NCBI GenBank assembly: GCA_028824415.1 | Contig: JAPPDX010000104.1 | Span: 18,058 to 82,057 of the forward strand | Reading direction: 5' to 3' | From: a bacterium | GTDB lineage: Bacteria > Actinomycetota > Acidimicrobiia > Acidimicrobiales > CATQHL01 | DNA: 64,000 nt | In this document: positions 55,640 to 63,320 of the stretch, in pieces | Layout: each line of letters opens with the position of its first letter | How positions within the stretch are numbered: position 1 is the stretch's first letter | Translations under genes and position numbers: made by a program | Notes under the pieces: model-generated | Seen by the model: the letters and a program-made list of their open reading frames with translations, nothing else | What the model was told of the DNA's origin: nothing | Database searches by the model: none

Positions 55640-57207
55640 GTCCGGCGGGCGACTCCCGCGATCTCCGCGTCGGCATCGACGTGGGCGGCACCAACACCGA
55701 CGCGGTCGTGATCGACGCCGCGGGGGAAGTGTTGGCGGCGATGAAGGTGGCCACCACCCCCGAGCCCATCGACGGCATCAGATCGGCCCTCGACGGCGTA
55801 CTGGTGGGGCTCGAACACTCGCGGATCGCCAAGGCGATGCTGGGCACCACGCATTCGGCCAACGCCATCATCCAGCGGCGCGGCCTGGACAAGGTGGCCA
55901 TGCTGCGGCTCGCCGCCCCCTCCTCGCTGGGGATCAGCCCCGGCGCCGCCTGGCCCGCCGATATTCGCGCCGGGGTCATCGGCACGACCGCCATCATCGA
56001 GGGCGGCCACGAGTACAACGGCAAGGAGATCGCCGCTCTGGACACCGAGGCGGTCAAGCGCCTGGCGGCCGAGGCGGTGCGGACGGGGTGCCGGTCGATC
56101 GCGGTTGCCGGCGCCTTCAGCCCGGCGACCACCGAGCACGAGATCCGCGCCCGGGAGATCCTGCAGGCCGAACTCGGCGCCGACTTCCCGGTCTCGGTCA
56201 GCTACGAGATCGGCTCTCTGGGCCTGCTGGAGCGGGAGAACGCCACGATCCTGAACGCCGCGCTGCTGAGCGTGGCGACCGGCGTGATCAGCGGCTTCGA
56301 GGGGGCTCTGGCCGAGCATCGCCTGGATGTCGCCGCCTATCTCACGCAGAACGACGGGACGCTGATGATGGCCGCCGAGGCGGGTCAGTACCCGGTGTTG
56401 ACCCTCGGCTCGGGCCCGACCAACTCCATGCGGGGCGCCTGCGCACTCGCCGGCGTGGACGACGCCATCGTCATCGACGTGGGCGGCACGTCGGCCGACG
56501 CGGGGATCCTCGTCGGTGGCTTCCCGCGGCAGTCCTCGGCGGCGATCGAGGTTGGCGGTGTGCGCACCAACTTCCGGATGCCCGACCTGATCTCCATGGG
56601 TCTCGGCGGTGGGACCATCGTCCGCGACGCGGGGGCCGACCTGCGCATCGGGCCCGATTCGGTGGGTTACGACGTGGCGACCGATGCGATCTGTGTCGGC
56701 GGGGACGTCCTTACGCTGTCCGACGTCTCACTGGCGGCCGGGCGCATGACCGGGTTCGGCGATCCCGCCAGGGTGGCGACGCTCGACGCCGAGGTCGTGG
56801 GCGGCGCCCTGGGGTGGGTCGATGAGCAGATCTCGATCGTGAGTGAGAGGATGAAGTCGACGCGGGCTGCACTGCCCCTCCTCGCCGTCGGCGGCGGCGC
56901 CCATCTCGTTCCCGATGCGATCCCCGGGGTGTCCGAAGTGATCCGTCCGAAGCATCAGTCGGTCGCCAACGCCTACGGTGCTGGGATCGCCGAGGCCTCC
57001 GGATCGGTCGACCGGGTCTACAGCTACGACGCATCGAGCCGTGAGGACTGCCTCGACGACGCCCGCCAACTGGCCACCGACGCCGCGGTCCGCTCCGGGG
57101 CCGATCCCGGACAGGTCCGGATCACCACCGTGACGGAGGTGCCGATGACCTACGTGCCGGGAGGTGGTTGCCGGGTCATGGTCAAGGCGGCGGGTCCGCT
57201 CGCCTGA
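55636..57207 (+). CDS. Hydantoinase/oxoprolinase family protein (HyuA type)
   Basis: 523 residues from the ATG at 55636, overlapping the DUF917 stop. The actin-like ATPase folds are seen in VGIDVGGTNTDAVVIDAAG (about residues 11-29), TTHSANAIIQRR (about 74-85), VIDVGGTSADAGILVGG (about 282-298), GLGGGTIVRD and LLAVGGGAHLVPDAIPGV (about 418-435). It is expected to open hydantoin or oxoproline-type rings with ATP. No separate HyuB-like subunit is nearby, which fits the shorter DUF917-associated subfamily. Followed directly by the dipeptidase. Confidence 0.92.
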   Translation: MSPAGDSRDLRVGIDVGGTNTDAVVIDAAGEVLAAMKVATTPEPIDGIRSALDGVLVGLEHSRIAKAMLGTTHSANAIIQRRGLDKVAMLRLAAPSSLGISPGAAWPADIRAGVIGTTAIIEGGHEYNGKEIAALDTEAVKRLAAEAVRTGCRSIAVAGAFSPATTEHEIRAREILQAELGADFPVSVSYEIGSLGLLERENATILNAALLSVATGVISGFEGALAEHRLDVAAYLTQNDGTLMMAAEAGQYPVLTLGSGPTNSMRGACALAGVDDAIVIDVGGTSADAGILVGGFPRQSSAAIEVGGVRTNFRMPDLISMGLGGGTIVRDAGADLRIGPDSVGYDVATDAICVGGDVLTLSDVSLAAGRMTGFGDPARVATLDAEVVGGALGWVDEQISIVSERMKSTRAALPLLAVGGGAHLVPDAIPGVSEVIRPKHQSVANAYGAGIAEASGSVDRVYSYDASSREDCLDDARQLATDAAVRSGADPGQVRITTVTEVPMTYVPGGGCRVMVKAAGPLA

Positions 57208-57220
57208 GGAGCCGCTCACC

Positions 57221-58243
57221 GTGCCTGCCGCCGCCCAGCCGCCGCCGGGAATCGCCGACTGCCACAACGATCTGCTGCTGGCCTGCCAGCACCGGCGAGA
57301 GCGCGGCGCGGCGGATCCGTTCGGCGACGACTGGCTGCCGGGTCTGCGTGCCGGTGGGGTGGTCTTCCAGGTCCTGCCGATCTTCACCGAGGAGCAGTTC
57401 ATCGGCGAGGGCGCCCTGCGACGCACGCTCGAGATCCTCGAGTTGGCCCGCGAGATCGCCGAGCTGCATCACCGTGACGTCGGCATCGTGGAGTCCGCCT
57501 CCGACATCGACGCGATCGTCGGGGACGGGCGCATCGCGCTCCTCCTGGCGCTCGAGGGAGCCGAGCCGGTGGGCTCCTCGCTGTCGATGCTCGAGACGAT
57601 GTGGCGGTTGGGCGTGCGGCTGACATCGCTGACCTGGAACCGCCGGACGATGCTGGCCGACGGGGTGGGCGAGACCGACACGGGCGGCCGGCTGACCTCC
57701 CTCGGCGTCGAGGCCGTGGCGGAGATGGAGCGCCTTGGGATGGTCGTGGACGTGAGCCATCTCTCGTCGCACGGGCTGGCTCACCTGGCCGAGGTGGCGA
57801 CTGAGCCGTTCGTGGCGTCCCACTCCTCGTGCCGGGCCCTGTGCGACCACCCGCGCAACCTCTGGGACGCGGAGTTGCGGATCGTGGCCGGATCGGGGGG
57901 ATTTGTCGGCATCAACGCCACGGGGCGATTCGTGGCCGCCTCGGGCACCCCCACGATCGATCAATTCGTCGACCACGTCGAACATGCCGTGGCAAACGTG
58001 GGTGACGGTGCCGTGGCGATCGGCGCTGATTTCATCGCCGACCTGTTGGATCAGGTGGACCCGATCCTGGGTCGCCAACTGCTGCTGCGTCCCGGGGACA
58101 TCGTGCACGTCGAGGGTCTCAAGTCTCCCGCCGACCTCGCCCTGCTCGCCGAGCGGATGATCGACCGATTCGGCCCCGAGCGCGCCGCACGCATCGCCGG
58201 GGGGAACGTGCTGGAGTTCTTCAGATCCCGGCTCCCGGTCTGA
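57221..58243 (+). CDS. Membrane dipeptidase (renal dipeptidase, M19 family)
   Basis: 340 residues from the GTG at 57221, 10 bases after a GAGGAG that overlaps the hydantoinase stop. The binuclear zinc site is complete: His-x-Asp in IADCHNDLLLA (about residues 12-14), Glu in ALEGAEPVG (about 109), His in VVDVSHLSSHG (about 179) and His in FVASHSSCRAL (about 200). M19 enzymes hydrolyse dipeptides, including D-amino acid ones. There is no signal peptide, so it acts in the cytoplasm, possibly on a product of the ring-opening steps. Last gene of the cluster. Confidence 0.92.
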   Translation: MPAAAQPPPGIADCHNDLLLACQHRRERGAADPFGDDWLPGLRAGGVVFQVLPIFTEEQFIGEGALRRTLEILELAREIAELHHRDVGIVESASDIDAIVGDGRIALLLALEGAEPVGSSLSMLETMWRLGVRLTSLTWNRRTMLADGVGETDTGGRLTSLGVEAVAEMERLGMVVDVSHLSSHGLAHLAEVATEPFVASHSSCRALCDHPRNLWDAELRIVAGSGGFVGINATGRFVAASGTPTIDQFVDHVEHAVANVGDGAVAIGADFIADLLDQVDPILGRQLLLRPGDIVHVEGLKSPADLALLAERMIDRFGPERAARIAGGNVLEFFRSRLPV

Positions 58244-58419
58244 GGCCGGCGCGCCGGAGCGTGCGGGATGGGTCGGCGCGGTGTTTCGAGCGACGAATTC
58301 GCCGGACGATCGTCCCCGGACGTGGACATGGCAATCCCCGGACTGCACTCGGGCACAGCCTCGCGAGGTAGTGAGGGGTATCACGCTGCGAGTCGGCGGG
58401 GCCGGGTAGCGTACGTGCC

Positions 58420-59844
58420 GTGATCTGGGAATCGATAAGAGAACTCGTGTCCGACCGCGCCTCGGCACCAGGTGGCTCCGGTCTGCGGCGGCGTGCCCGC
58501 CGGCAGGCCATGATCCCCCGCCGGAGGGCCCGGCTCGTCAGGCTCGTCGCCGTCCTGGCGGTTGCTTCGCTGATCCTGAGCCAGTGCGGCGGGGAGGACG
58601 ACGAATCGGCCGACGAGGAGCAGAGCACCGACACCACGGTGGAGGTCTCCGAGGCGACGACGACAACCTTCGTGGCGCCGCCCGCGCCCGAACCCCTGGC
58701 TGTAGAACCGGCCCCCGCTCCGGCGCCCGCCCCGGCGCCGGCACCTGCTCCCGCGCCCGCCCCGGCGTCGGCACCGGCTCCCGCGCCGGCGCCCTCGGGG
58801 CCGCCGCCGGTAGCCGCAGGCACCCTCCCGGACTTGGCGATCGCCGTCGACGGGTACGCCCACGCCCTGTTCGTGCAGGAGTTCTTCAGCGGGCCGGTGA
58901 CCAGCTATTCCGCCAGCTCGTCCGACACGGGCGTGGCCAGGGCGGGTGTGCGAGCCCCCGACATGCTGATCGTGGCACCGGTCGCCAACGGATCCGCCAG
59001 CATCACCGTGACTGCCACGGGCCCGGGTGGAACGGCGACCCAGACGTTCCTCGCCAGGGTCGGGGCCGGGCCTCAGCAGATCACGCGACCGGCTGCCCCG
59101 CCTCCCGCACCCGCGCCGGCGCCCGCACCTGCGCCCCCGCCACCGCCGCCTGATGGCTCCGACGAGTTAATCCCGATCGACGACGACCTCCCACCGACAC
59201 CGCCCGACGTGGGCACCGGCGATGCCGTGCCCACCGAATCGCTGCCGCCCGTGGAGGCCACAGAGGCTCCGACGCTCTCCGGCCAGGTGCCCGTCCAGAC
59301 CGTCGGTGTCGGCGAGACCATCACCGTCGACGTGAGGCCCTACTTCGACGGCATCATCCAGGGCTGGGCGGTGGACACCTCCGACAATGCAGTTGTCCGA
59401 ATCGAGCCACCCCCCGGCGCCGGCCGAGCCGTGCTGCGGGGCATCGTGGAGGGCACTGCCACGGTCACGGTGACCGCGAGCAACACCATCGGCGAGGTGG
59501 CGCAGGCCTTCAACGTCACCGTGGGGGCAACCTCGACAACGACTACGACCACGACCACCACGGCGGCCCAGACGGGCTCGACAGCGACCGGCTTCCTGGT
59601 GCAGATAGGCGATCCGCCATCAGTCACGGTGAACGTCGGCGAGACGACGACGCTGGACATCAGCCGATCCTTCTCGGGGGCCACCAGTTTCGCCGTGGAG
59701 AACGTACCGAGCGGCGTGCGGGTCACCGTTTCCGGGTCGGTGGCCACGATCACCGGCGTGAGTGCGGGGGTCTACACGATCAAGCTCGTCGGCTCGAACG
59801 CCAACGCCTCCGTCAAGCGGGACGCCAGGATCATCGTCAACTAG
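58420..59844 (+). CDS. Pro/Ala-rich lipoprotein with Ig-like repeats
   Basis: 474 residues from a GTG at 58420, eight bases after TAGCGT (leaderless); an ATG at 58510 is the alternative. A basic stretch and hydrophobic helix end in the lipobox-like ILSQCGGED. Long Ala-Pro runs (about residues 100-125 and 226-240) and Thr runs separate three beta-rich segments, each with xVxVGETxTxD and xGTATVTVTA-like strands (about 145-215, 280-370, 395-474). These resemble bacterial Ig-like (BIG2/Cadg) repeats. Such proteins reach through the cell wall and may bind a surface partner. No enzyme motif seen. Confidence 0.82.
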   Translation: MIWESIRELVSDRASAPGGSGLRRRARRQAMIPRRRARLVRLVAVLAVASLILSQCGGEDDESADEEQSTDTTVEVSEATTTTFVAPPAPEPLAVEPAPAPAPAPAPAPAPAPAPASAPAPAPAPSGPPPVAAGTLPDLAIAVDGYAHALFVQEFFSGPVTSYSASSSDTGVARAGVRAPDMLIVAPVANGSASITVTATGPGGTATQTFLARVGAGPQQITRPAAPPPAPAPAPAPAPPPPPPDGSDELIPIDDDLPPTPPDVGTGDAVPTESLPPVEATEAPTLSGQVPVQTVGVGETITVDVRPYFDGIIQGWAVDTSDNAVVRIEPPPGAGRAVLRGIVEGTATVTVTASNTIGEVAQAFNVTVGATSTTTTTTTTTAAQTGSTATGFLVQIGDPPSVTVNVGETTTLDISRSFSGATSFAVENVPSGVRVTVSGSVATITGVSAGVYTIKLVGSNANASVKRDARIIVN

Positions 59845-59908
59845 AGAAGATCCTGCTCGCTGCCCCTGGCTGGCCGCGGCGCGGCGAGCCGCGGGAATTG
59901 ATGAGCCT

Positions 59909-61249
59909 GTGACGGGAGACTCAGCGCACTTGGGGCACGGGCACCCTCCGGGCGGGGGCTCCCGGGCCGGCTGGCGTGGCCACCGGCGCCTGCTGCCAAT
60001 TCTGGTGCTGCTCGGTGCGGCACTGGTGGCGACGGTGGTGGGCGTCATATCCCTCTGGCCCGACGGAACCGGCCGGACGGCTGTCGCCGAGGGCGCGGGC
60101 CAGGTGGGTCTCGCCTCGGAGCGGTTCTCGGCGGAGGTGCAGGCGGTCCGGGAGGGCCCGTGCTCGTACTCCACGGCTGAGAGCCCGCAGAACTGCCGCA
60201 CAGTCGTCTTTGTGCCCTCGAGCGGCCCGGATGCGGGCACGCCGGTCCCGCTGCCGGAATTCAACCTCGATCAGACCGGCTATGTTCCCGACCCCGCGCC
60301 CAGCGACCGGATCGTCGTGGGCTATGAGGCCTCCACGGGGTTCTACTTCTACGCCGACGTGGACCGCCGGGCGACACTATGGGTGCTCGCAGGCGTGTTC
60401 GCCGTCTTCGTGCTGGTGCTCGGACGGCTCCGGGGCCTGCGTTCGCTCATCTCGATGGTGCTGACCGGGCTGGTGCTGGTGGGTTTCGTGGCGCCGTCGA
60501 TCCTCGACGGGCACCAGCCGCTGCTGGTTGCCGTCGTCGCGGCCTCGGTGATCGCCTTCGTCGGCTTCTACCTGACGCACGGGCCGGCGCCCGAGACCAC
60601 GATCGCCCTGGCGGGAACGCTGGGGTCTCTGGGGCTCACACTCGGCATCTCGGCGCTGTTCTTCGGCGCCGCCCGCTTCACCGGCGTCGCCACCGAGGAG
60701 GGGGCGATCCTGTCGTTCGTCTCCGGCGGCATTGACCTGTCGTCGCTGCTCCTGGCCGGTGCCATGATCGGGACCCTCGGCGCCCTCGACGACATGACGA
60801 TCACGCAGGCCGCCACTGTTGCGGAGTTGCGCCGCGCCGATCCGACGATGCGGGCACCGAAGCTGATCGCCGCCGGTCTGCGTGTCGGTCGGGCGCACGT
60901 CGCCTCCACGATCAACACCCTGCTGCTGGCCTACGTGGGCGCGGCCATGCCGCTGCTGTTGCTGTTCGCGGTGTCCGATCAGTCCTGGGGTATGGTCGCC
61001 AACTCCGAGCTGATCGCCGTGGAGATCGCCCGAACCCTCTGCGGATCCATAGGCCTGGTGGCTGCCGTGCCGCTCACGACCGCGCTGGCGGCCGCCCTCG
61101 GCGGCGATGGGCGTCGCGGTGCCGCCGGGGAGGCAACCGGCGCCAGCGGTCGCGGCCCGTCTCTCCGTGTCAGGCGTCGGCGATCGGAGGGTGCCGGTCG
61201 CCCTGCCAGTTGGGACGACTTCACGCCGCGGGAGGACCTGGACTTCTGA
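59909..61249 (+). CDS. YibE/F-like integral membrane protein
   Basis: 446 residues from the GTG at 59909. An N-terminal helix (LLPILVLLGAALVATVVGVISLW) is followed by an extracytoplasmic domain with two Cys (EGPCSYSTAESPQNCRTV) that could form a disulfide. Seven or eight more helices follow; the family core is ATLWVLAGVFAVFVLVLGRLRGLRSLISM, LGALDDMTITQAATVAELR (about residues 290-308) and NTLLLAYVGAAMPLLLLF. YibE/F proteins are predicted transporters without a settled substrate. The C-terminus is cytoplasmic and basic. The gene stands 64 bases after the lipoprotein gene. Confidence 0.9.
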   Translation: MTGDSAHLGHGHPPGGGSRAGWRGHRRLLPILVLLGAALVATVVGVISLWPDGTGRTAVAEGAGQVGLASERFSAEVQAVREGPCSYSTAESPQNCRTVVFVPSSGPDAGTPVPLPEFNLDQTGYVPDPAPSDRIVVGYEASTGFYFYADVDRRATLWVLAGVFAVFVLVLGRLRGLRSLISMVLTGLVLVGFVAPSILDGHQPLLVAVVAASVIAFVGFYLTHGPAPETTIALAGTLGSLGLTLGISALFFGAARFTGVATEEGAILSFVSGGIDLSSLLLAGAMIGTLGALDDMTITQAATVAELRRADPTMRAPKLIAAGLRVGRAHVASTINTLLLAYVGAAMPLLLLFAVSDQSWGMVANSELIAVEIARTLCGSIGLVAAVPLTTALAAALGGDGRRGAAGEATGASGRGPSLRVRRRRSEGAGRPASWDDFTPREDLDF

Positions 61250-61291
61250 GCCATCGGATAGCGCCACGTACGTTGCGAGAGTGGTCATGTC

Positions 61292-61348
61292 GGCGGTCCT
61301 GTGGGTCATTCCGGCGGTCCTGTGGGTCATTCCGGCGCAGGCCGGAAT
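61292..61348. repeat. Tandem 21-bp repeat with palindromic (REP-like) end
   Basis: Two identical 21-base units (61292-61312 and 61313-61333) are followed by a perfect hairpin: ATTCCGGC (61329-61336), loop GCAG, GCCGGAAT (61341-61348). The sequence resembles the abundant GTCATTCC...GGAATCC palindromes scattered in many bacterial genomes, and may also terminate the YibE/F transcript. Confidence 0.75.
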
Positions 61349-61433
61349 CCAGCCCGCTCGGGCTTGCGGGCGTTGACCTGCCGGCCTCCTAGGCTTTGGC
61401 GCTCAGGAACCCGTGCCGAGCAGGAGTGTTGAG

Positions 61434-61895
61434 ATGGTCGAGCCGATTCCCGACAACTATCCCCGGGTGAGCGCCGCGCTAGCCGTGGACGGCGCCGCCG
61501 ACGCCATCGAGTTCTACCGCGCGGTGTTTGGCGCCACCGAGCGGATGCGCATCCCCGCACCCGAGGGCAAGATCGGCCACTCCGAGTTGGAGATCGGGGA
61601 CTCGCTCATCATGGTGGCCGACGAGTATCCGGACATGGGCTTCGTCGGACCGAAGAAGATCGGCGGCACACCCGTCACGATCAGCGTGTACGTGAGCGAC
61701 GCCGACGCGGCCTTCGCCGAGGCGCTAAGCCGCGGGGCAACACCCCTCCGTGAGGTGGCGGACCATTTCTACGGTGACCGCTCGGGGCAGTTCGAGGATC
61801 CCTGGGGTCACCGCTGGGGGGTGGCGACCCACATCGAGGACGTGTCGCCGGAGGAGCTGGACCGCCGGGTGAAGGAGATGTTCCTGGGCGGCTAG
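61434..61895 (+). CDS. VOC (glyoxalase/bleomycin resistance) family protein, PhnB-like
   Basis: 153 residues from the ATG at 61434 (AGGAG seven bases upstream). The beta-alpha-beta-beta-beta folds are PRVSAALAVDGAADAIEFYRAVFGATERMR (about residues 9-38) with HSELEIGDSLIMVADE, and VTISVYVSDADAAFAEALSRGATPL with DRSGQFEDPWGHRWGVATH (about 118-136). The wording FYGDRSGxxxDPxGHxW is typical of the PhnB/YdcJ-like subgroup, which has no firm reaction. Possible metal ligands are His and Glu, but not all three are clear. It is a single-gene unit. Confidence 0.9.
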   Translation: MVEPIPDNYPRVSAALAVDGAADAIEFYRAVFGATERMRIPAPEGKIGHSELEIGDSLIMVADEYPDMGFVGPKKIGGTPVTISVYVSDADAAFAEALSRGATPLREVADHFYGDRSGQFEDPWGHRWGVATHIEDVSPEELDRRVKEMFLGG

Positions 61896-61922
61896 CGAAG
61901 CCGGAGCGCCGGCCGACCGGGC

Positions 61923-62237
61923 CTATTCCACGGTGACGGCGGTGCCGTAGGCCAGGATCTCCGCGGAGCCTTGGGCGACCATGGACGTGGCGATCCGCAT
62001 GTTGACCACGGCGTTGGCTCCCAGGCGGGCGGCGTCCTCCTCGAGACGCTCGAGCGCCTGCGCCCGAGATTCCTGCATCATCTTCGTGTAGCTCCCCAGT
62101 TCGCCGCCGACCACGCTCTTGAGGCCGGCGCCGATGTCCTTGAAGATGACCTTGGCGCGGATGGTGCTGCCCGTGGCCAGGCCGTGCACCTGGGTGATGG
62201 CGTGGCCTTCGATCTGCGGTGTGGTGACGACGATCAT
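61923..62237 (-). CDS. YbjQ family (UPF0145) protein
   Basis: 104 residues, AGGAGG ten bases before the ATG. The YbjQ pattern is complete: MIVVTTPQIEGHAITQVHGLATGSTI (about residues 1-26), AKVIFKDIGAGLKSVVGGELGSYTKMMQESRAQALERL (about 28-65) and ANAVVNMRIATSMVAQGSAEILAYGTAV (about 74-101). The family forms pentamers and was linked by annotation to metal binding; function is unknown. Divergent from the AMP-binding-like gene. Confidence 0.93.
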   Translation of the reverse strand: MIVVTTPQIEGHAITQVHGLATGSTIRAKVIFKDIGAGLKSVVGGELGSYTKMMQESRAQALERLEEDAARLGANAVVNMRIATSMVAQGSAEILAYGTAVTVE

Positions 62238-62285
62238 GGGTGCTCGGCCTCCTGAATGGCGGGTTCTGTAGGGCTGGCCGCAGCC

Positions 62286-62291
62286 TAGGAT
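62286..62291 (+). promoter_or_regulatory. -10 box for a leaderless start
   Basis: TAGGAT lies six bases before the ATG at 62298 and no Shine-Dalgarno is present, so transcription should begin at or near the start codon. The 60-base gap to the divergent YbjQ gene leaves little room for more. Confidence 0.45.
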
Positions 62292-62297
62292 GCCCGG

Positions 62298-63251
62298 ATG
62301 CTCCTGCATCATCTCCTGGCTCAGGGGGCCGCTCATCATCCTGAGAAGACCGCGCTCGGCTGGGTCAAGCGCGATCGGTCGCTCAGCTACGCCGAGGCCG
62401 CCGAGGCGACCGACCGGGTGGCCGCCGGTCTGGCGACGCTCGGTGTGGAGCGGGGCGACCGCGTCGGGGTCTTCGCCCACAGCGGGTTGGACTACCTGCT
62501 TGCCATGTTCGGGGCGTGGCGGGCGGGTGCGGTCGCCGCGCTCGTGGATCTCAGCCGCGCCGACGGCTTGGACCGCTACTTCGGTGACTGCAGGCCCAAG
62601 GTGGTCATCTACACCCACGACTACTTCGATGCCGTCGACCGGCACCGCGCGGCGCTGGACAGCGTGGAGACCTACGTGTGCTTCGACGGTGCACAGCCCG
62701 GGGCGCTGGACTGGGCCGAGATCCTGGGTTGTGCCCAGGATCCGCCCGGCGACATCGCCGAGGAGGCTGACCTTGCCCACCTCTCGTACGCCGCGGACGA
62801 CAATGGCCGGCCGGCGGGGTTGTGCCTGCCCCACGAGCCGACCCTCGGGGCGGCCGGCTCCCTCGCCGAGCTTCTGGGGATCGGCGCCGATGACGTGAGC
62901 CTCGGGCCGACCCCGCTCTCGGGCGGCTACCAGGTGGTCGCGAACCTGCTGCCGGCGCTGTCGGTCGGCGCCACCTGCTGGGTGATGAACAACTGGAGCG
63001 CCGAGGGAGGCCCGGAAGTGGTGGACCGCCTCGGGGTCACGGTTCTGGCGGCGGATCCGGCTGTGCTGACCGCGGCGCGCGCTGAGGCAGGCACACGCCG
63101 CGGCGGCCTGCCCGATTCGCTGCGCCTGGTACTGGCGGAGGAGGGTGCTGCCCCGGCCGACGTGAAGCGTGCCTGGCAGGAAGACCTGGGGATCCGGTTG
63201 GGCGAGGTTCCGGCGCCGGAGGTCAGCCCCTGGAGTTCCTCGGGCGGTTGA
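62298..63251 (+). CDS. AMP-binding (ANL superfamily) protein, N-terminal part only, degenerate P-loop
   Basis: 317 residues. The start is a normal acyl-CoA synthetase N-domain: LLAQGAAHHPEKTALGW, LSYAEAAEATDRVAAGLATLGVERGDRVGVFAHSGLDYLLAMFGAWRAGAV (about residues 28-78). The ATP-binding motif A3, normally YTSGTTGxPKG, reads SYAADDNGRPAGLCLPH (about 160-176), without the Ser/Thr/Gly run and with Ala in place of Lys. The second half of the domain is present up to about residue 300, but the YGxTE motif and the whole C-terminal lid are missing. It cannot adenylate by the normal route. Either a decayed gene or a non-catalytic relative. Confidence 0.8.
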   Translation: MLLHHLLAQGAAHHPEKTALGWVKRDRSLSYAEAAEATDRVAAGLATLGVERGDRVGVFAHSGLDYLLAMFGAWRAGAVAALVDLSRADGLDRYFGDCRPKVVIYTHDYFDAVDRHRAALDSVETYVCFDGAQPGALDWAEILGCAQDPPGDIAEEADLAHLSYAADDNGRPAGLCLPHEPTLGAAGSLAELLGIGADDVSLGPTPLSGGYQVVANLLPALSVGATCWVMNNWSAEGGPEVVDRLGVTVLAADPAVLTAARAEAGTRRGGLPDSLRLVLAEEGAAPADVKRAWQEDLGIRLGEVPAPEVSPWSSSGG

Positions 63252-63320
63252 GCGGCCCGTCCTGACCGGCCTTGGCGGCTCGCCGCCGGAGTCCGTGGCG
63301 GTCCCGAGCCCTCGGCCGGT

